Shown one piece after another: positions 32,414 through 44,912 of a DNA stretch of 64,000 nucleotides. A program made the position numbers and the translations under genes. Under the pieces are notes generated by a model. It ran no database searches and was not told the DNA's origin. It saw only the letters and a program-made list of their open reading frames with translations. The DNA comes from Verpa conica (lineage: Eukaryota > Ascomycota > Pezizomycetes > Pezizales > Morchellaceae): assembly GCA_033030425.1 (NCBI GenBank), contig JAUFSD010000014.1:868001-932000 (forward strand), written 5' to 3'. The first letter of the stretch is position 1. Each line of letters opens with the position of its first letter.

Positions 32414-34459
32414 TTACAAGCCTGACGACCCGCCTGAACTACCCTGCCGTGACAGTCCCAATTCCAAGGATGTAAGAGGGGCTGGTTTTGACATAGCCCA
32501 TTTTTGTGCCATTGCCTCAATCTTAGCTAGGAGATTGCTAGATAGCTGTTAGCACAACCAATCACCTACACACAAGCAGTTATATCTCAGAGGGGGTAAG
32601 GCACTCACTCTACATGATGCCTAGGTCTACTCGGCAAAATCTCACCTCCAATAGCCTCCATAGCTTGTTTCATCACTCTACCGTGTTCTTCATAATGCTG
32701 CTCAATGAGCTGTAACTTATCTGGGTCATTTGCATCTAATATAGAGTGCTTGCAACCTGCAATCTCACATTCCCAATGACCACCAGGCTTGTTCGGGCCT
32801 GTGGCCTGGGGGCGTTTGGTAGTTGCTGGAGGTCTTGTTGAGATTATTGTGGTAGTGGTTGTTGTCGTCATTGTTGTCGACGAGAAGGCAGAAAGACTAG
32901 ATGGGACTGCAGCCGACAGCTGTGCATTCACACCACGGATACGCGAACGTTTGGTCGCTGGTGTGTTGTCGAGATCACCGAAGCCACGTTTTCGTGTGAA
33001 TTGGAGCGCTGTTGGAGTATTATCGAATTCAGGCACCCAATCTCTACCACTACTTTCCGAAGGACTCAGGTCCTCAGGAGGGGGCGCGGGAGTGCGGACA
33101 GGGCGGAGAATAGATTTGCCTTTTGCACTACGGCGCTTACGTCCACGAGGGTTTTCGTCTTCTGAGCTGCTATCCTCGTCCTCGTCATCGTCTTCCGCGG
33201 GCGTATGAGACCCAGAGGGCGGCTGGGCTGGTGTTCTAACAATAACAGGAGCGCGGACCCCAACACCGGTAGCTCCCTCTATATCAGAGTCTTCATGATC
33301 AATCCGGATGATAAACTTCTTCAGGCGTTCCGCAATGTGACTTTTTTGCTCCTTGACATCACCAAACTGTTCATATGCAGGGGTATTCATCCAGCCCAGG
33401 GGGTATGCCATAGCTGGGGAAGGGTTTTCCATGAGTATGAGGATTTCTGGTGCCCTTGCTTCTATAGCTCTCGTGGCGTCATTGAGGGTATTGAGGATAA
33501 ATTTTTTGCGTGCTATTCCAATTATTCGATCCTTGGTAATTTCAGCCGGTTGCAGGTTGTTTTCAATAATGTACTGATAGATCACTTTCCATGCCTGGTA
33601 GATGAGGGAGCGATTGTGGATCCTTGGCTTTTTTGCGGAAACACTCAAGGGAGGTGGTGTTAGAGACTCCTCCTTCTTAACGACTAGTGGTGGAGAATCT
33701 TCTCTATCTTCAGGGGCTTTGGCGCAAGTCATTGATCTCTTGATCCCTTCGATTTCGCTCTTATAGTCCTTCTTCCAAGCTCTAAATAAGGGTGTCCTAG
33801 CCCACATCTCCACATCTGCCCTTATACCACACATCTCAAATAATAGATACCGATGATGCTTGTCGAATAACCTCGCGGCACACTTTATTGTCGGACAAGT
33901 CTCTTCATGCCTCGCATAATCGAGATATAGGTTGTGAACATTCCCATCGATAGGCTTTCCTGGACCCTGAAACTTCTCGCAATAGCGATCCTGTAAGAAA
34001 CACCATAGTTTCCCCTTTTCCACCATGGTCTTGAAGTACGGTTTGTATTCGGTCGAAGGCTCAATCGAATACCATCCACACCTCCCTAATGCCCAAATCT
34101 TCATCGTCCCATCCTCAAATTGCTCGATCGAATATGTCGTAACCTTTGTCAAGATTATTTCTTCTTCATAGACTTTATTCTCCCTACCCGGCACGACTAT
34201 AAACATAATTCCTTAGCGAAATTGCATCCCCGGGAAAGCGAAAGCGACACATACTAATATCTTCAAAGCCCTCCGGTATCTTTGATAGCTTCCCCTTGAT
34301 CCGATAAGGCCCCGTATCCTGCACGTCCAGTAGATCGACCACTGTCTCCCCCTCGCGAAGTCTATACTTGTACACGGTAGCATTCGTAAGCTCTAAGAGT
34401 GGCCAAGTTTCCTGGTCTTCAGCCTCATCATAGGGCTTCAGCACTGCGACTTCAAACAT
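32414..34459 (-). CDS. Raf2-like RFTS-domain protein with C-terminal zinc finger
   Basis: Three exons (34255-34459, 32609-34196, 32414-32537) give 638 residues. The N-terminal third is an RFTS (DNMT1 replication-foci) domain, seen in EEIILTKVTTYSIE and MKIWALGRCGWYSIEPS. A low-complexity acidic and basic middle follows, then a C2H2-like finger (CEIAGC ... HYEEHG) and a short tail on exon 3. This order and the length match fission-yeast Raf2 (Dos2/Clr7), the RFTS subunit of the CLRC Cul4-Rik1-Clr4 complex that installs H3K9 methylation. No methyltransferase motifs are present, so it is not DNMT1. A heterochromatin role is inferred from the family. Introns are 58 and 71 nt; exon 3 restores a conserved-looking NLLAKIEAMAQKW after the finger. 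Confidence 0.75.
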
Positions 34460-35558
34460 AGTGCCCCACTTATTCCAGGGTTAGTTTTTTTTGAGACGGT
34501 TATAATTTAGGATAGAATAGCTCGCGGTGGTCGAGGAGTAAGCCGAGTTGAACAGGATGTTGCTATTAGCAGTTGCTCATCTAGAGATATGGGAACGCGA
34601 TGAGCATGACGGACTGTGGCGGTGCTGCAGCTGCTGTGGCGAGTGATTTATGTGGCTAATGGCGACTAGATGATAGCCCTAGCTCTACAATAAACTACGA
34701 AATCTATTCTCTGTTATTAAATATTGTGGGAAACATTTTCCCTATAGAAAAGCTGAATTTTACCCTCCATAAAGTATAGATCTCAGAGCTTGTGATCTAT
34801 ACGATATTGCAGTTGTAGACTTGTAGTATTCCAGGCTAGGATCTGTGCTGGGGAAGTGGTGCGATTAGAGAGGTTCATAGCTACATCTATCTAGTATTGA
34901 AGCTGCACTATAGAATTACTTCTAAATGATTGCGTTATAGCCCGCTATTGGCTACTTCCTTAATACTGTATCTATGATTATTCGTACAGCACCTCCATTA
35001 AACAGCTCTAGCTAATTTTAGGGTTATGGGAACATTTTCCATTTACAGAGTCGCCTTGTTTCTAAGTTTATTTCTAAAAACTTTCTCATTCTACATGCTA
35101 CAGAAGAGCAATACAAATATGTCTCCCATTTTTCCCTAGTCCAACACCACTCCAATTTCCCTTGCGGGCCAAATATAACTGTGTAAACCCCTAATGATCC
35201 AGTATAGTATAATGAAATATGTGTATGAAGGGTAATGAAGAAAGAATAACAAAGAGGCTGATGGTAATTGGAACTGAAGAAAGTCTCAATCTGTAAATAA
35301 GTCAACACTGAAGAAAAGAGTAAAAACAATACGCCACGCCGTTTTTGATGTTCCACCTGAAACTTTAGACAGGTATAATAAAAAAAGGATAGTAAATCAC
35401 GAAGCAAAAGCCCTGTGAATGGGGGCAACCAAACCATATCATCTCCAAGCGCCGAACAAAAAAAAATCCCACCGCAACCTGTAAAAAAGACAAACCGACA
35501 CCTGCTATCATACTTCGTCTCACCTATACCAGTGATATACAGCGCACGGGAAACAATT
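34460..35558. other. Intergenic (Raf2-like promoter and hydrolase 3' UTR)
   Basis: Upstream of the Raf2-like start and downstream of the YML020W-like stop. One long frame here (35024-35599) runs through the hydrolase 3' end and is considered spurious. Confidence 0.45.
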
Positions 35559-38482
35559 TCATAGCTTACTCCGAATTCCCTCCAACCTAAATTTAACATC
35601 CTTTAGTACTTTTGAGCTCGGTTTCCAGTTCTCAAATTGTTCTAAGAGCTGCATGCACTCGCCCCGCAGTCGATCCTTGACATGCGATTCCTCTAACATC
35701 CCTCTCATGCTCCATGGTAGAAGAAACGGATTGTTGGTGTTTGTCGGCAATTCAAAAGGTTCCACCTTCATTGCGACACCCTCACAGTCTGTAGTTTCTA
35801 AAGCATGCCGAACACCAAGACTATAAAAAATCCCCGGTAAGTACTAATGTATGATGAGATCACTCAGATAATTAGACTTACTCGTAAACCTGAACATCGT
35901 CATATATCCTCGAATGGCCTTCGCCACCGTATAAACTCCCAGCCAGTGGGTTACTTAATTCTCTAATCAAGCCATGATCTGAGATTCCTTGATTTCTCAA
36001 CTTCATCGCAAAGCCAACCAAATGACTCAGAAAGTCTGGCGCGTGTACCCGCCCATCCACAAACACCGCCCGGAAAATGTAAGGATGGGTAACGTTCGAA
36101 AAAGATGAAGACTCCAAAGGCACCAACTGATCGTCGATACTACCAACGTACAGAACACGAACATTGTGTTTAAGGATAACCTCTAGAGCCTGCATGTACT
36201 TCTGGGAAGGCGTACTCTCTGGCTTCTGAAACTCGAAAAGCTCCTTCGCCGAGCCTGTCAGGATTGTAGTTGGGAGATGATAAAAAGGCCCTAGATTAAT
36301 CCCCGCCATGGCCGTAAATCCGACCCTTGCCATTTCTTTCACGCACCCTTCTTCGATCAACCTAGCCAGCAACTGGACTCCTACCACGACACCTTGTGAA
36401 TGTGCTGCCATAAGAACAAAATCCGCGTTCCTTACATGGTCCATCCAGTTTGATAGCAACTTCCACAGCATTTCCACTCTATCGCCAACTTTCCCTTCTC
36501 CTTCAAGGGCAATCTTCTCAATTTCCACCTCAACATTGTTCTTTTCAGCCCATCTTTTGATAGCGGCAGCAGCTGAGTTCGCGAATCGTATAGATGTTCC
36601 TGTCGGCTCACCTAATACTGTACGCACCAATCTCATTGGAAAGAATCCATGCACACCAATCGCCACAGCTTTTTTAATACGTGGCGGTGTTTGTGTAAGG
36701 TATAGATGCTTTTTAGAGTGAGGGATCGGCCCCTTAAAAACCCTAGTTATCTGACAGAACATAGAGGGTTGACGTATTTTATGGTAGCAAGACTCGAATT
36801 CAGGTAGAACATGATTGGTCGGCACAACTTTCTTAAGTGTTTGCTTTGCAGTATTACTAGATGTTGAAGCTGCTGACTGTGGGGCAATAGGTACGATGGC
36901 TGCGGTAGACGTATTGACATCTGCTTTCTTGGGAGTGATTGGACGAGATTCTTCCCTGAGATTGCTGACAGAGCGAGCAACTTTGGGCTCGTTGGCCAAT
37001 GCTGGGGAGAGGGGAGATACCGCAGTTGGTATATCTTTTACCTTTGCTTTTTGAGGGTTTGATGCCGAGGGTGTATCAGCTACAGCCAATTGACCCACAG
37101 TTGTTGTACTGCTAGCATCGCTATCATTCGAAGGATCGGTCGGCTTGGATCGATCCCTTGACCAGAATGCCCAACCAGATGATCTAGTAGGGGCAACACT
37201 AGTAACCGAGCTACCTGTTTCGGTAGCACTAGGCATTGGAGAGGGGGGTGTTGAAAGGTTCGTCTGTGCTCCTAAGAGCTGTGTATCAGACTGATTTGTA
37301 ATAGCTTCTATTACAGAAGTTGGTTCCGACTGTGTAGTGATTGGAGAGATAAATGGACCTGGCTCTTGTGGTGGTGGTTCTATTGTTGGGTTTGAGGATT
37401 CTCTCAGCTCCTCAACATTCGGGACTACTGCATCTGGCCCACCCCCCCAAAAGCCGAACCACGATCTCGGCCTCTGATTAACTTTACTATCTGCTGCACC
37501 ATCCAGAGCCGGTACCTCAGATGTTTCGGCAGGAATTGGTTGCGGCTCTGGTTCCTGAGGCGGAGGCGGAGGCGGAGGTGGAGGTGGAGTAGGTTCTCTT
37601 GTAATCACAACTTCGACAACTGGAGTTTCTTCTACTTGCTCCTCTGGCGCTTCCGACTTTGGGGCTGGTGGAGCTTCAGCTACAGGTGGTTGTCCATATC
37701 CATACCACCAACCGAGCCAATACGAACCAGCGGCTGGTGCTACTGGATCATCTGCCCTTGCGTTGTTCCCGTCACTATCTTTGTTGTTTCCACCCTTTAC
37801 GTCTTTATTATCCTCTAGTGCTTCTGTAGATTCCGTCCCAGAGGGTTCTGGATGTGGAGATGGTGCCCTAGAAGCCTCTTGTACCGAAGGTGCTGCTGAT
37901 TTGGTCATGACTGATGGGGCAGCAATTGGGACGGGTGATTGTTGAAACTCCTCCTCCTGAATAACCACAGTTGTATTTGCCGTCGTCTGCTCGTGCCTTA
38001 TCGAGGCTGCAGGACTAGTTGATTTTCCGGAAACGTTTTCTTGAGCTATACTTGTAACGGGTGCTGATTTCTTGCTCCCACCGCGAGGCCAAGTACCAGT
38101 CCGTAAGAACCACCGTGAAGTTGGTCTCTGATTGACTTTAGCAAATTGGTTCCCGAAAACCGACAGTAGCTAGCCGTGAGATAGTAGTTATCATACGTAC
38201 TTCAACGTCATTCGCGGATGAATTTTTATTACGACCGCGGAGCTTGGTTTCGGATGACTGGGGTTGTACGGAAGACGAAGCAGCGGCCGGAGAGGATAAA
38301 GAACTCGGAGGGTCATCAGCTGCGGGTGAACTGTGGACGTGCAGATTAGACTCGCTTGTGCTTGCAGGTAACGAAGATTCTCCCGAAGCGTGAACAGTTG
38401 ATACCGCGGGCGAAGGCGGGCCGGGAGAAGCTGAGAACTTTGAGCGTGGAGAGAGCTTGGACTTCTTCTTGTTGCCGGTCAT
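35559..38482 (-). CDS. YML020W-like alpha/beta-hydrolase with long disordered N-terminus
   Basis: Three exons (38197-38482, 35882-38135, 35559-35820) give 933 residues. The C-terminal half is a serine-hydrolase fold like yeast YML020W: GVHGFFP near residues 588-594 (strand and oxyanion region), GEPTGTSIRFA, and the nucleophile elbow AHSQG near 672-676. Yeast YML020W has no established function, so the substrate is unknown. The N-terminal 530 residues are Ser/Pro/Thr-rich with a poly-Pro run and four short Trp-rich motifs (WFLRTGTW, WLGWWYG, WFGFW, WAFW). The ATG at 38482 is chosen because it opens MTGNKKKSKL, the first Met with a charged start; Mets further upstream are possible. Introns are 61 nt each. 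Confidence 0.85.
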
Positions 38483-39456
38483 GGAGGCGACGAGACGGCG
38501 GGGTGGGGGGGGGTGACGGGCGAGGGGGATTAGGGGGGAGCAACGAAAGCAAAGAATCAGCAAACGGCAGCTGTGTGTGTAGGTTTTCTAGAGTATTGTA
38601 GATGGAAGAAAAAAGAAGGAGTTCGTTCGCTGGACACGCACCGACAGACAAGCAGAATGAACGGCCAACGTGAAGCCACGAGATTTAGCTGCAGGTGTAA
38701 CCTAGTCAGTGAGTCCAGAGTGGAGTAGTGCTCTATGTACAGACAAGCATCTCCTAACCGCGGCTTTCCTGGAACGCTTTAGAACCTAAAGGTTGGGTGT
38801 GGCGAGGGTTTAACCGCCACCCAGGCTGTGTGGCCACCCAAGCTTTCAATCGACAGCTTCCTTCGGCTAACAGAGCCGCTCCCACTAAACCCGTTCCGCC
38901 TTTGAGCATCCCTACATACCCAGTGCACGTGCCACGTGTTCTTCACAACGCCAGAGCTCTTTGCCAGAGGGCGCGGTCCCCAACATCCCCTCCATTACCC
39001 TTCACTATTGATACTCATCGATAGAACCCCTCCACAAAGAGAATGCGTTCCATAGATTTTGTCTTTAGAACCAAACCTATCGTACCTCGCATCTAGCAAG
39101 GGAAAACCCGATATGCTGCACAGCTTAACCCAGACTCGATCTAAACCCAAATCTAGCCGCCACTCTAGGTTCTTCCCCTGGGCCGATCATGCACCATTCT
39201 GCTCCATGCCATCTCAAGACTTGTACCTGAAAGTAGAGTCTAAAATGAGTGTACATCTGTGTTACATGAAATGCCAGTAAGCAATACGAGTGAGAATATA
39301 TGATCATAATACCCGAATGAATGAATGAATGAATCATAAATACATGGAACCCAAGGGCTAAGTTACTCCATAATGCCTCCCAAGTACCGACTGTAGTGCT
39401 ATAGAGTGGGACTTCCTTTCTATTACCAGTCATTAAAAAAACTCATAATTCTACTA
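38483..39456. other. Intergenic with a (GAAT)5 microsatellite
   Basis: Promoter of the hydrolase gene and 3' flank of the next gene. A GAAT repeat of five units lies at 39315-39334. No gene recognised. Confidence 0.5.
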
Positions 39457-40271
39457 TTAAACCCACAGCATCGACTCTCTCCTACAATACTCCCTCATTA
39501 CTGTCGACTGAAATGAAACTGCCCTGGTGTCAAGATCAAGCTGGAACACATTTCCATCTAACATCATCATTCCGACACTCTTTCCCACGGCCTCGAAATA
39601 CGCACTTTCAGGCATAGAACCGTTCTCCAAAAGCACTCGGATAACTCTCTTCCCTTCTTCATTGTATGGCTGATCCCAACCGAGGATCCCGATAGCCGTA
39701 AGCTCCTCCTTGGCGTCTACAAAATATTTCTTGCGTATATCTATATAAACTAGTTAGAATCTCTCTATATAAATATTTTCTAGAGTTATAAACGTACTCT
39801 CAAAGGTTTCATGATGTCCGGCCCTCGCAAGGCTCCTCAGAATGCTATTCTTAATGTCTTTGGAGTATTGTTCCCCCCTCTCAGGTCCTGAATTCAAGGG
39901 GGTGTGGGCTTTTAGACGGTGACTAGCTGATCTCAAGGCGCTGGTGAGTTCCGCATTGATAGTAGTAACTTTGAAGTCGTGGGCGTCTTCAAGAGCCGCT
40001 ACTCGAGCAGCCAATATTGGAATAGTGGCTACCACGCTATTAGTAGTCAGATTTTGAGGTATGGAGTGCTAAACCTACTATTACTATTTGCAGCTATCCC
40101 GACAACTTCTGTGCCAGTCATTTTCATAGATCTAGAGTAACCTCTAGTTCCGGACAATAGATAACAAGCTATATTGAGGGGAACATAGGGCTGAAATGGA
40201 TGTCGAGGATGCCGAGAACAATTGAGAGGGCGAGCCTGAGAAATGGAATGAAGTTTGAATTTAAGTGGCAT
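39457..40271 (-). CDS. Unrecognised protein with a likely mitochondrial presequence
   Basis: Three exons (40075-40271, 39798-40036, 39457-39740) give 239 residues. The N-terminus is basic, hydrophobic and free of acidic residues for about 60 residues (MPLKFKLHSISQARPLNCSR), as in mitochondrial targeting sequences. The rest is mostly helical (AARVAALEDAHDFKVTT, GERGEQYSKDIKNSILRSLAR) and ends ...REYCRRESMLWV. No domain is recognised. The second intron (57 nt, GTACGT donor) is convincing; the first (38 nt, GTTTAG donor, ACTAATAG acceptor) is needed to keep the frame but is weak, so the first junction may be wrong. A LINE insertion lies about 230 bp upstream of the start. Confidence 0.55.
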
Positions 40272-40500
40272 TGTGAAGCTAGGATTGATGATGGTACTAG
40301 AAAATCTGCTGGCAATATCTGTAAAATCAGTAAGCTTTAAAGGGGGGACTTTGTTAACTCTACGTTACCATCGTGGCCCAAGAGTCGGCCCCTTATCTAT
40401 CCTGACTGCTCACGAGGTTATCAGACTAACACCACTTATGCGGAGTGATTTATTATGTCTTAGATATTCTATTAAGGCTAGAGATGAGACTACGCTTGGA

Positions 40501-41825
40501 TGTGGGTCGGCTACTGGTTCTCGCCCTCATTTAACCCTAACGATCACTTTATAAGAAGACTGGCGTCCGCCCAGGCCTCCTTTGGCATTCTTCATAGATT
40601 TTCCTCTCCTGGGAAAGGTCTTTCCTCAGGTAACTGCAGGAAACTTGCTACTCTTGCTATTCGCCCCATGCTCACCTATGGAGCCACTTTCTTTATCCCC
40701 ACATCAGCCCTAAAAGAAATGGAGGTCTTTTGGAACTCCGTCCTCAGGTGGGCCTTAGGTTGCTTTAGGTCGACCAATCTACATGCTCTATGGGCGGAGG
40801 CATCCGCCCCCCCATTGATACTTTACCTTCACTATCTTAAGATCAAACACGCCATCCGAGTTGCTACCGCCCACCCTCTTAACAACCCAGTCACGGCCCG
40901 GTTTGACCCGTCGTTTCCAACCATCTCACCCGAACGGAGCTACTCGCACTCCGAACTTCTCAAAGGCCTCCCCAATCCCCCCAAAAAGTGGAATTCGGTC
41001 GCCAAAGCAGGCGTGAACCACCTGCCAATCGAATTTTTAGGCTCCCTAGTCCAGCCGTTACTAGGCTCCAATCTCAGCCACAAAAGCTTTTCAACTGTGG
41101 TTAAGCAACAACTCCTAAAAAATTGGGAGATTCTCTACCCCCCACCCAACTACTATAAATATGGTTGCTCTCTCACTACACCATACTTTATGTCTCTTCA
41201 CAAGTTTCAATCCTCCCGTCTCCATCAAATGCGGGTGGAAAAGAGCTATCTAAACGCCCACAAGTCGTGGATAAATTTTCACACTTCTGACACCTGTCCC
41301 AGGTGTCTTCTGTCTCCTGAAACAACAGAGCATGTGCTTCTGCACTGCCCCAGTCTCGCCGTGTCCAGAAATTCTCTCCTACCCAACATTAGATCCCTTG
41401 ACGAAATCTGGAGCTCTGAAGCTCTTTCGCTACTCGTCGGGACCTTCGTTGTTCAAAACAAAATAAATTTTCCCAAAAAAGCGCTTCCGTCACCAGCGCC
41501 ATCTTTCTCCTCTACGTCCTCTCTCACCTCCATTACCTACTCCGAACCATAAGGAGCCATCAAGTTTATCAAGTCCGTGTATAACGGCACCAAGACAATA
41601 AGTCAAAAGGAAAGAAGTTATATTTGAGTAGTACATTGGTTTTGTCTAAAATGTTCTTTTATTTCCTGTGTTAAAATTATTAGTTATTTGGAATTTTGAA
41701 GGGGGTCGTGTTTTATTTTTAGGAAGGGGAAGGGTTCTTTTTAGGTCATAGTTTATACTGCATACCAGATTTTGTACCCAGAACAATAAAATCACTTGAG
41801 GAAAAAAAAAAAAAAAAAAAAAAAA
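40501..41825 (+). mobile_element. 5'-truncated non-LTR retrotransposon (LINE) with poly(A) and TSD
   Basis: The insert is bounded by a 15-bp direct repeat GAGACTACGCTTGGA (40486-40500 and 41826-41840) and ends in about 25 A residues after AATAAAATCACTTGAGG. It encodes the C-terminal 350 residues of a LINE ORF2: the region after reverse transcriptase (LATLAIRPMLTYGATFF) and the terminal Cys-rich finger CPRCLLSPETTEHVLLHC, with a stop at 41550. The 5' end is cut off inside the coding sequence, as usual for target-primed reverse transcription. The remaining frame is intact, so the insertion is young. It cannot move on its own because reverse transcriptase and endonuclease are missing. Confidence 0.93.
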
Positions 41826-41840
41826 GAGACTACGCTTGGA

Positions 41841-43812
41841 CTTGTTCTATCGTATCTAGTTACCGTATTTTCCCGCGTGAATGAGTAATTACACTCAAGC
41901 TCTTTTTAACGAGGGTAGAGACTTAGGGATGTAAGTAATCGTTGCTAGGAGGCCACAGAATAAGTCTTATCTTATCTTACTATATACCTCCTTATCAGTC
42001 TCGAGTTATTTGGGCTCGAGGCTGCGTGCTATTCTAATCGTTTAGGAATCCTTGTATAAGACGTATACAAAAAGGTAGGGATTTTTGGAATTACACCTAT
42101 GAAATTATATTTATATTGGAGCGTATTTTCAGTAGTACATAGCTACATGAGGGTATAGTTGAGTTCGTGCTTCGCGAAGGTCTAGCTCGCGGCTAGCACC
42201 ACTCGGTTGCCAGCGGATTTTGCAGCCGCTTGAGTAACTGCTCCAGAAGAAAACACCTGCCGGAAGACAGGTACGGGTATCAGACTTAGCAGGGAATACC
42301 AAAGGGGTACTGGACAACAAAGCGGTGTTATCAGCCGATCACAAGAAGGCTGAGCGCAAGACTGGTGCATGTACCCTATTTACAATCGATAGTCTCAATA
42401 TTCTATCGACAGCGCCACGTCCTATACCCTATATACTTCTAGTACCCTTTAGTAGGTAGTACCTGCGAAGTCTGCCAAGCCTGATACCCCGCATCAAACT
42501 GTGAACCGCTACATGTAGGTTTACGCCCGACCCGGGAATTGCACCTGTAAGCATAGCCCCAGTCTCAGGCCCCCCATGAACTTCTTGATTCGCTTATTTA
42601 TCAGAATGTAGTCCCTAAGCACGAGTCTATAGACTTTTAATTAGCATGAATTGATAACTAGACGCGGTGATATTGCTGAATTATACTAAGTAGCTTAACA
42701 AATTCCTTATCCGTAGAGACTCTTTGCTTTCATGAAGACTGTTCTATAATAAGGCTTGGCGTCTCCCCGAGCTAGCGATGTATAAACCTCACTTCATTAA
42801 CTTAGAAAGATCATGTATGTAGGTAAAATCTTTCTAAGTTTCCCCTATTCGGATCCTTATAAGTACCGAAGAGCGTGCAGAGAAAATTTAGGACCCTACC
42901 AGGAAGCTCAGAGATAATCTATTCTGGTAAGACTAAACTCAATAAAATGACTGGTGTATCTTTTCAGGTACCACCATATACAATAGCTGTGCCCACTTGT
43001 GGAAATTAGAGAACTAGATCCAACAACTAGCGATAGCCTCCGTCAAGATTGATACGAAAGTGAAATACTCGGGGTTCAGAGCTTTCATTGGCCTTTGACA
43101 AAATTCTGGAGACCTCAAAAGCCTTGGTATCCAACCCCGATTTTCGCCTAAGACTATATACAGTTTTGTTACAAATTACGCAAGTTTTTGTTACACATAG
43201 GTAAAAAGCTTATACGTGAGGTCTAAGCTTGGAGTGGGCGTCTTGTGCCGTCTTATCCTCTGTTTCAAGGGATAGTGGCTACTTCATGTACATGTAGTTA
43301 CTAGACCTGGGGCCTAGCCTTGGAAGTGTATTGCATGTTAGTTTCTTAGTATTAGAGAATGCGTCGAGGTAGCTGATATTGTGAATAGGAATTTCTATGG
43401 TTAGAAATTAACAATATAGTTAGTGATCTAAAAGAACTATGTCAGTATTGTCGCAATGCGATTGAGGGACACTTGCTATTTTTGCCTACAGCACAAGTTT
43501 TTTGCTACCTGGGCTATTATTGTCCTGTTAACCGCTGAAAGTTGGTGTAACAAATTGCTTTTTCTCTCCTGTTTTTACTGAAGCCTTCGGTTCTGGGGCT
43601 GAAATCCTCGGGCTACATTTGGTTTAGTGATGAACGCCAAGAACGTATCATGGCTTAAGAGTGAGGAAAATTACACTTTAGAATAGTGTATTTTTCACAG
43701 CTCGTATTCTTCACGGCTCGATCTCCCCTCAGTGTTAAATATACTTCTGATTCCGACATTTGAGCCATATCTGCACCTACTCAACCACCGGCTTCTCTCG
43801 ACATTAAATAGT
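41841..43812. other. Gene-free region
   Basis: About 2 kb with no supportable gene; contains the hairpin at 42799-42850. The last part is the promoter of the membrane-protein gene. Confidence 0.4.
42799..42850. repeat. 13-bp perfect inverted repeat with 26-nt loop
   Basis: AACTTAGAAAGAT (42799-42811) is matched by its reverse complement at 42838-42850. It is isolated in non-coding sequence and may be a small foldback relic. Confidence 0.6.
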
Positions 43813-44912
43813 ATGGCGAACGTTGGACAGATGGATAGCGGACTTGAGGTTGTCCCTAATAATCCTAATGTAAGTTACTTTGGAAGTCACGGGTAGTGAG
43901 CTATATACTAGATGATACCCATAAAAGCACAAACTGACAATGTCTTGTAGCCGCAAAATCTAGCTGCACAGAACCAGTATTATGGTGAGAGCATGTAGTG
44001 GACTGATGGCGACCCCAGTTATTACCCATACTTATTCTTATCATTATAATTTTCTAACGGTACTTGGGGACAAGGTGACCAAAAGCAGCAATCATCTGTT
44101 TACCAAAATGAAGTACCCCAACAACCGTGGCCTGGCCCTCCTCCTCCAGCGACTTATCCACAACCGCAGCCAGTACAATACCAGCAAAATCCGCATGGTA
44201 CTGGACCTAGCCGAATATGTGGAATGAGGAAAATGGTGTTTTGGATCGTGTTTGCCGTTTCCCTTGTCGTTATTATTGGGGTTGGTGTGGGAGCTGGGGT
44301 TGGCGTTGCGCTGAGTAAGAGGTCAAAGGGGTATACTATATTCTCGAAAACCCATATTTTTATTATAGTTCTCTCTAGGTTCTACAGGTGCTAATCTTTT
44401 CTTTTTTTTTTTTAGCTATAAACCCTACTCTTTAGTGACTGGAGCATGGAATATACAGAGCCTTCCACCAAATAGTGCTGATGGCGTCTGCTATAATACC
44501 GACCCTGGAGCAGTTGTAGGGTGCCCAGATCTAGATTTTCAATTCGTTGTTAATCAGAATGGGGATGGCTACTCTATCGCAAACAGTCCGATTGGCTCTC
44601 TTAATGGTCCCTTAGAACCACCGAAGAGCGAAGATGACATGTGGGTGAAGTCTTCTACGTCTACCGAGCAGGTCATAGGCGTGACTGCAAATTGTCAGAT
44701 CTACGTAAACACTACAATCAAGTTGGGGAAGGCGTTACAATTTCAGATTTTCGAGTAAGTCAAGAGGCAATCCAATAATTTTATCACCTCATGTTAAACG
44801 TTTTTCTAGTCAAGGCCTCATCCGGCAAAGTTGCACACTAAATAATGGCCTAATTTCCACACCGAACCAAGAATGCGATTGCCTTTGGTTTGGGTTCTTA
44901 ATTCCGTATTAG
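43813..44912 (+). CDS. Single-pass membrane protein with Pro/Gln-rich head and Cys-containing outer domain
   Basis: Five exons (43813-43869, 43951-43984, 44075-44330, 44416-44754, 44810-44912) give 262 residues. The order is: a Pro/Gln-rich cytosolic-type head (PQQPWPGPPPP, residues about 30-75), a Gly/Val-rich membrane span (WIVFAVSLVVIIGVGVGAGV, about 86-106), then an outer domain of about 150 residues with several Cys, ending CDCLWFGFLIPY. There is no N-terminal signal peptide, so a type II signal-anchor topology is likely. The family is not recognised. A second gene of the same layout follows about 0.9 kb downstream on the same strand, and both end in a C-x-C-x-W motif. Confidence 0.65.

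Noticed and set aside
35024..35599. 191-codon frame on the minus strand
   Set aside because: It overlaps the end of the YML020W-like last exon in another frame and runs into its 3' UTR. The predicted protein is Cys/Phe/Tyr-rich without domain or splice support.
37540..37818. 92-codon plus-strand frame rich in Arg and Trp
   Set aside because: Antisense of the poly-Pro segment of the hydrolase gene; the Arg/Trp runs are the complement of Pro codons.
40500..40502. ATG at the left end of the LINE as a real start codon
   Set aside because: The A belongs to the target-site duplication, so the codon was created by the insertion; the frame is the middle of LINE ORF2.
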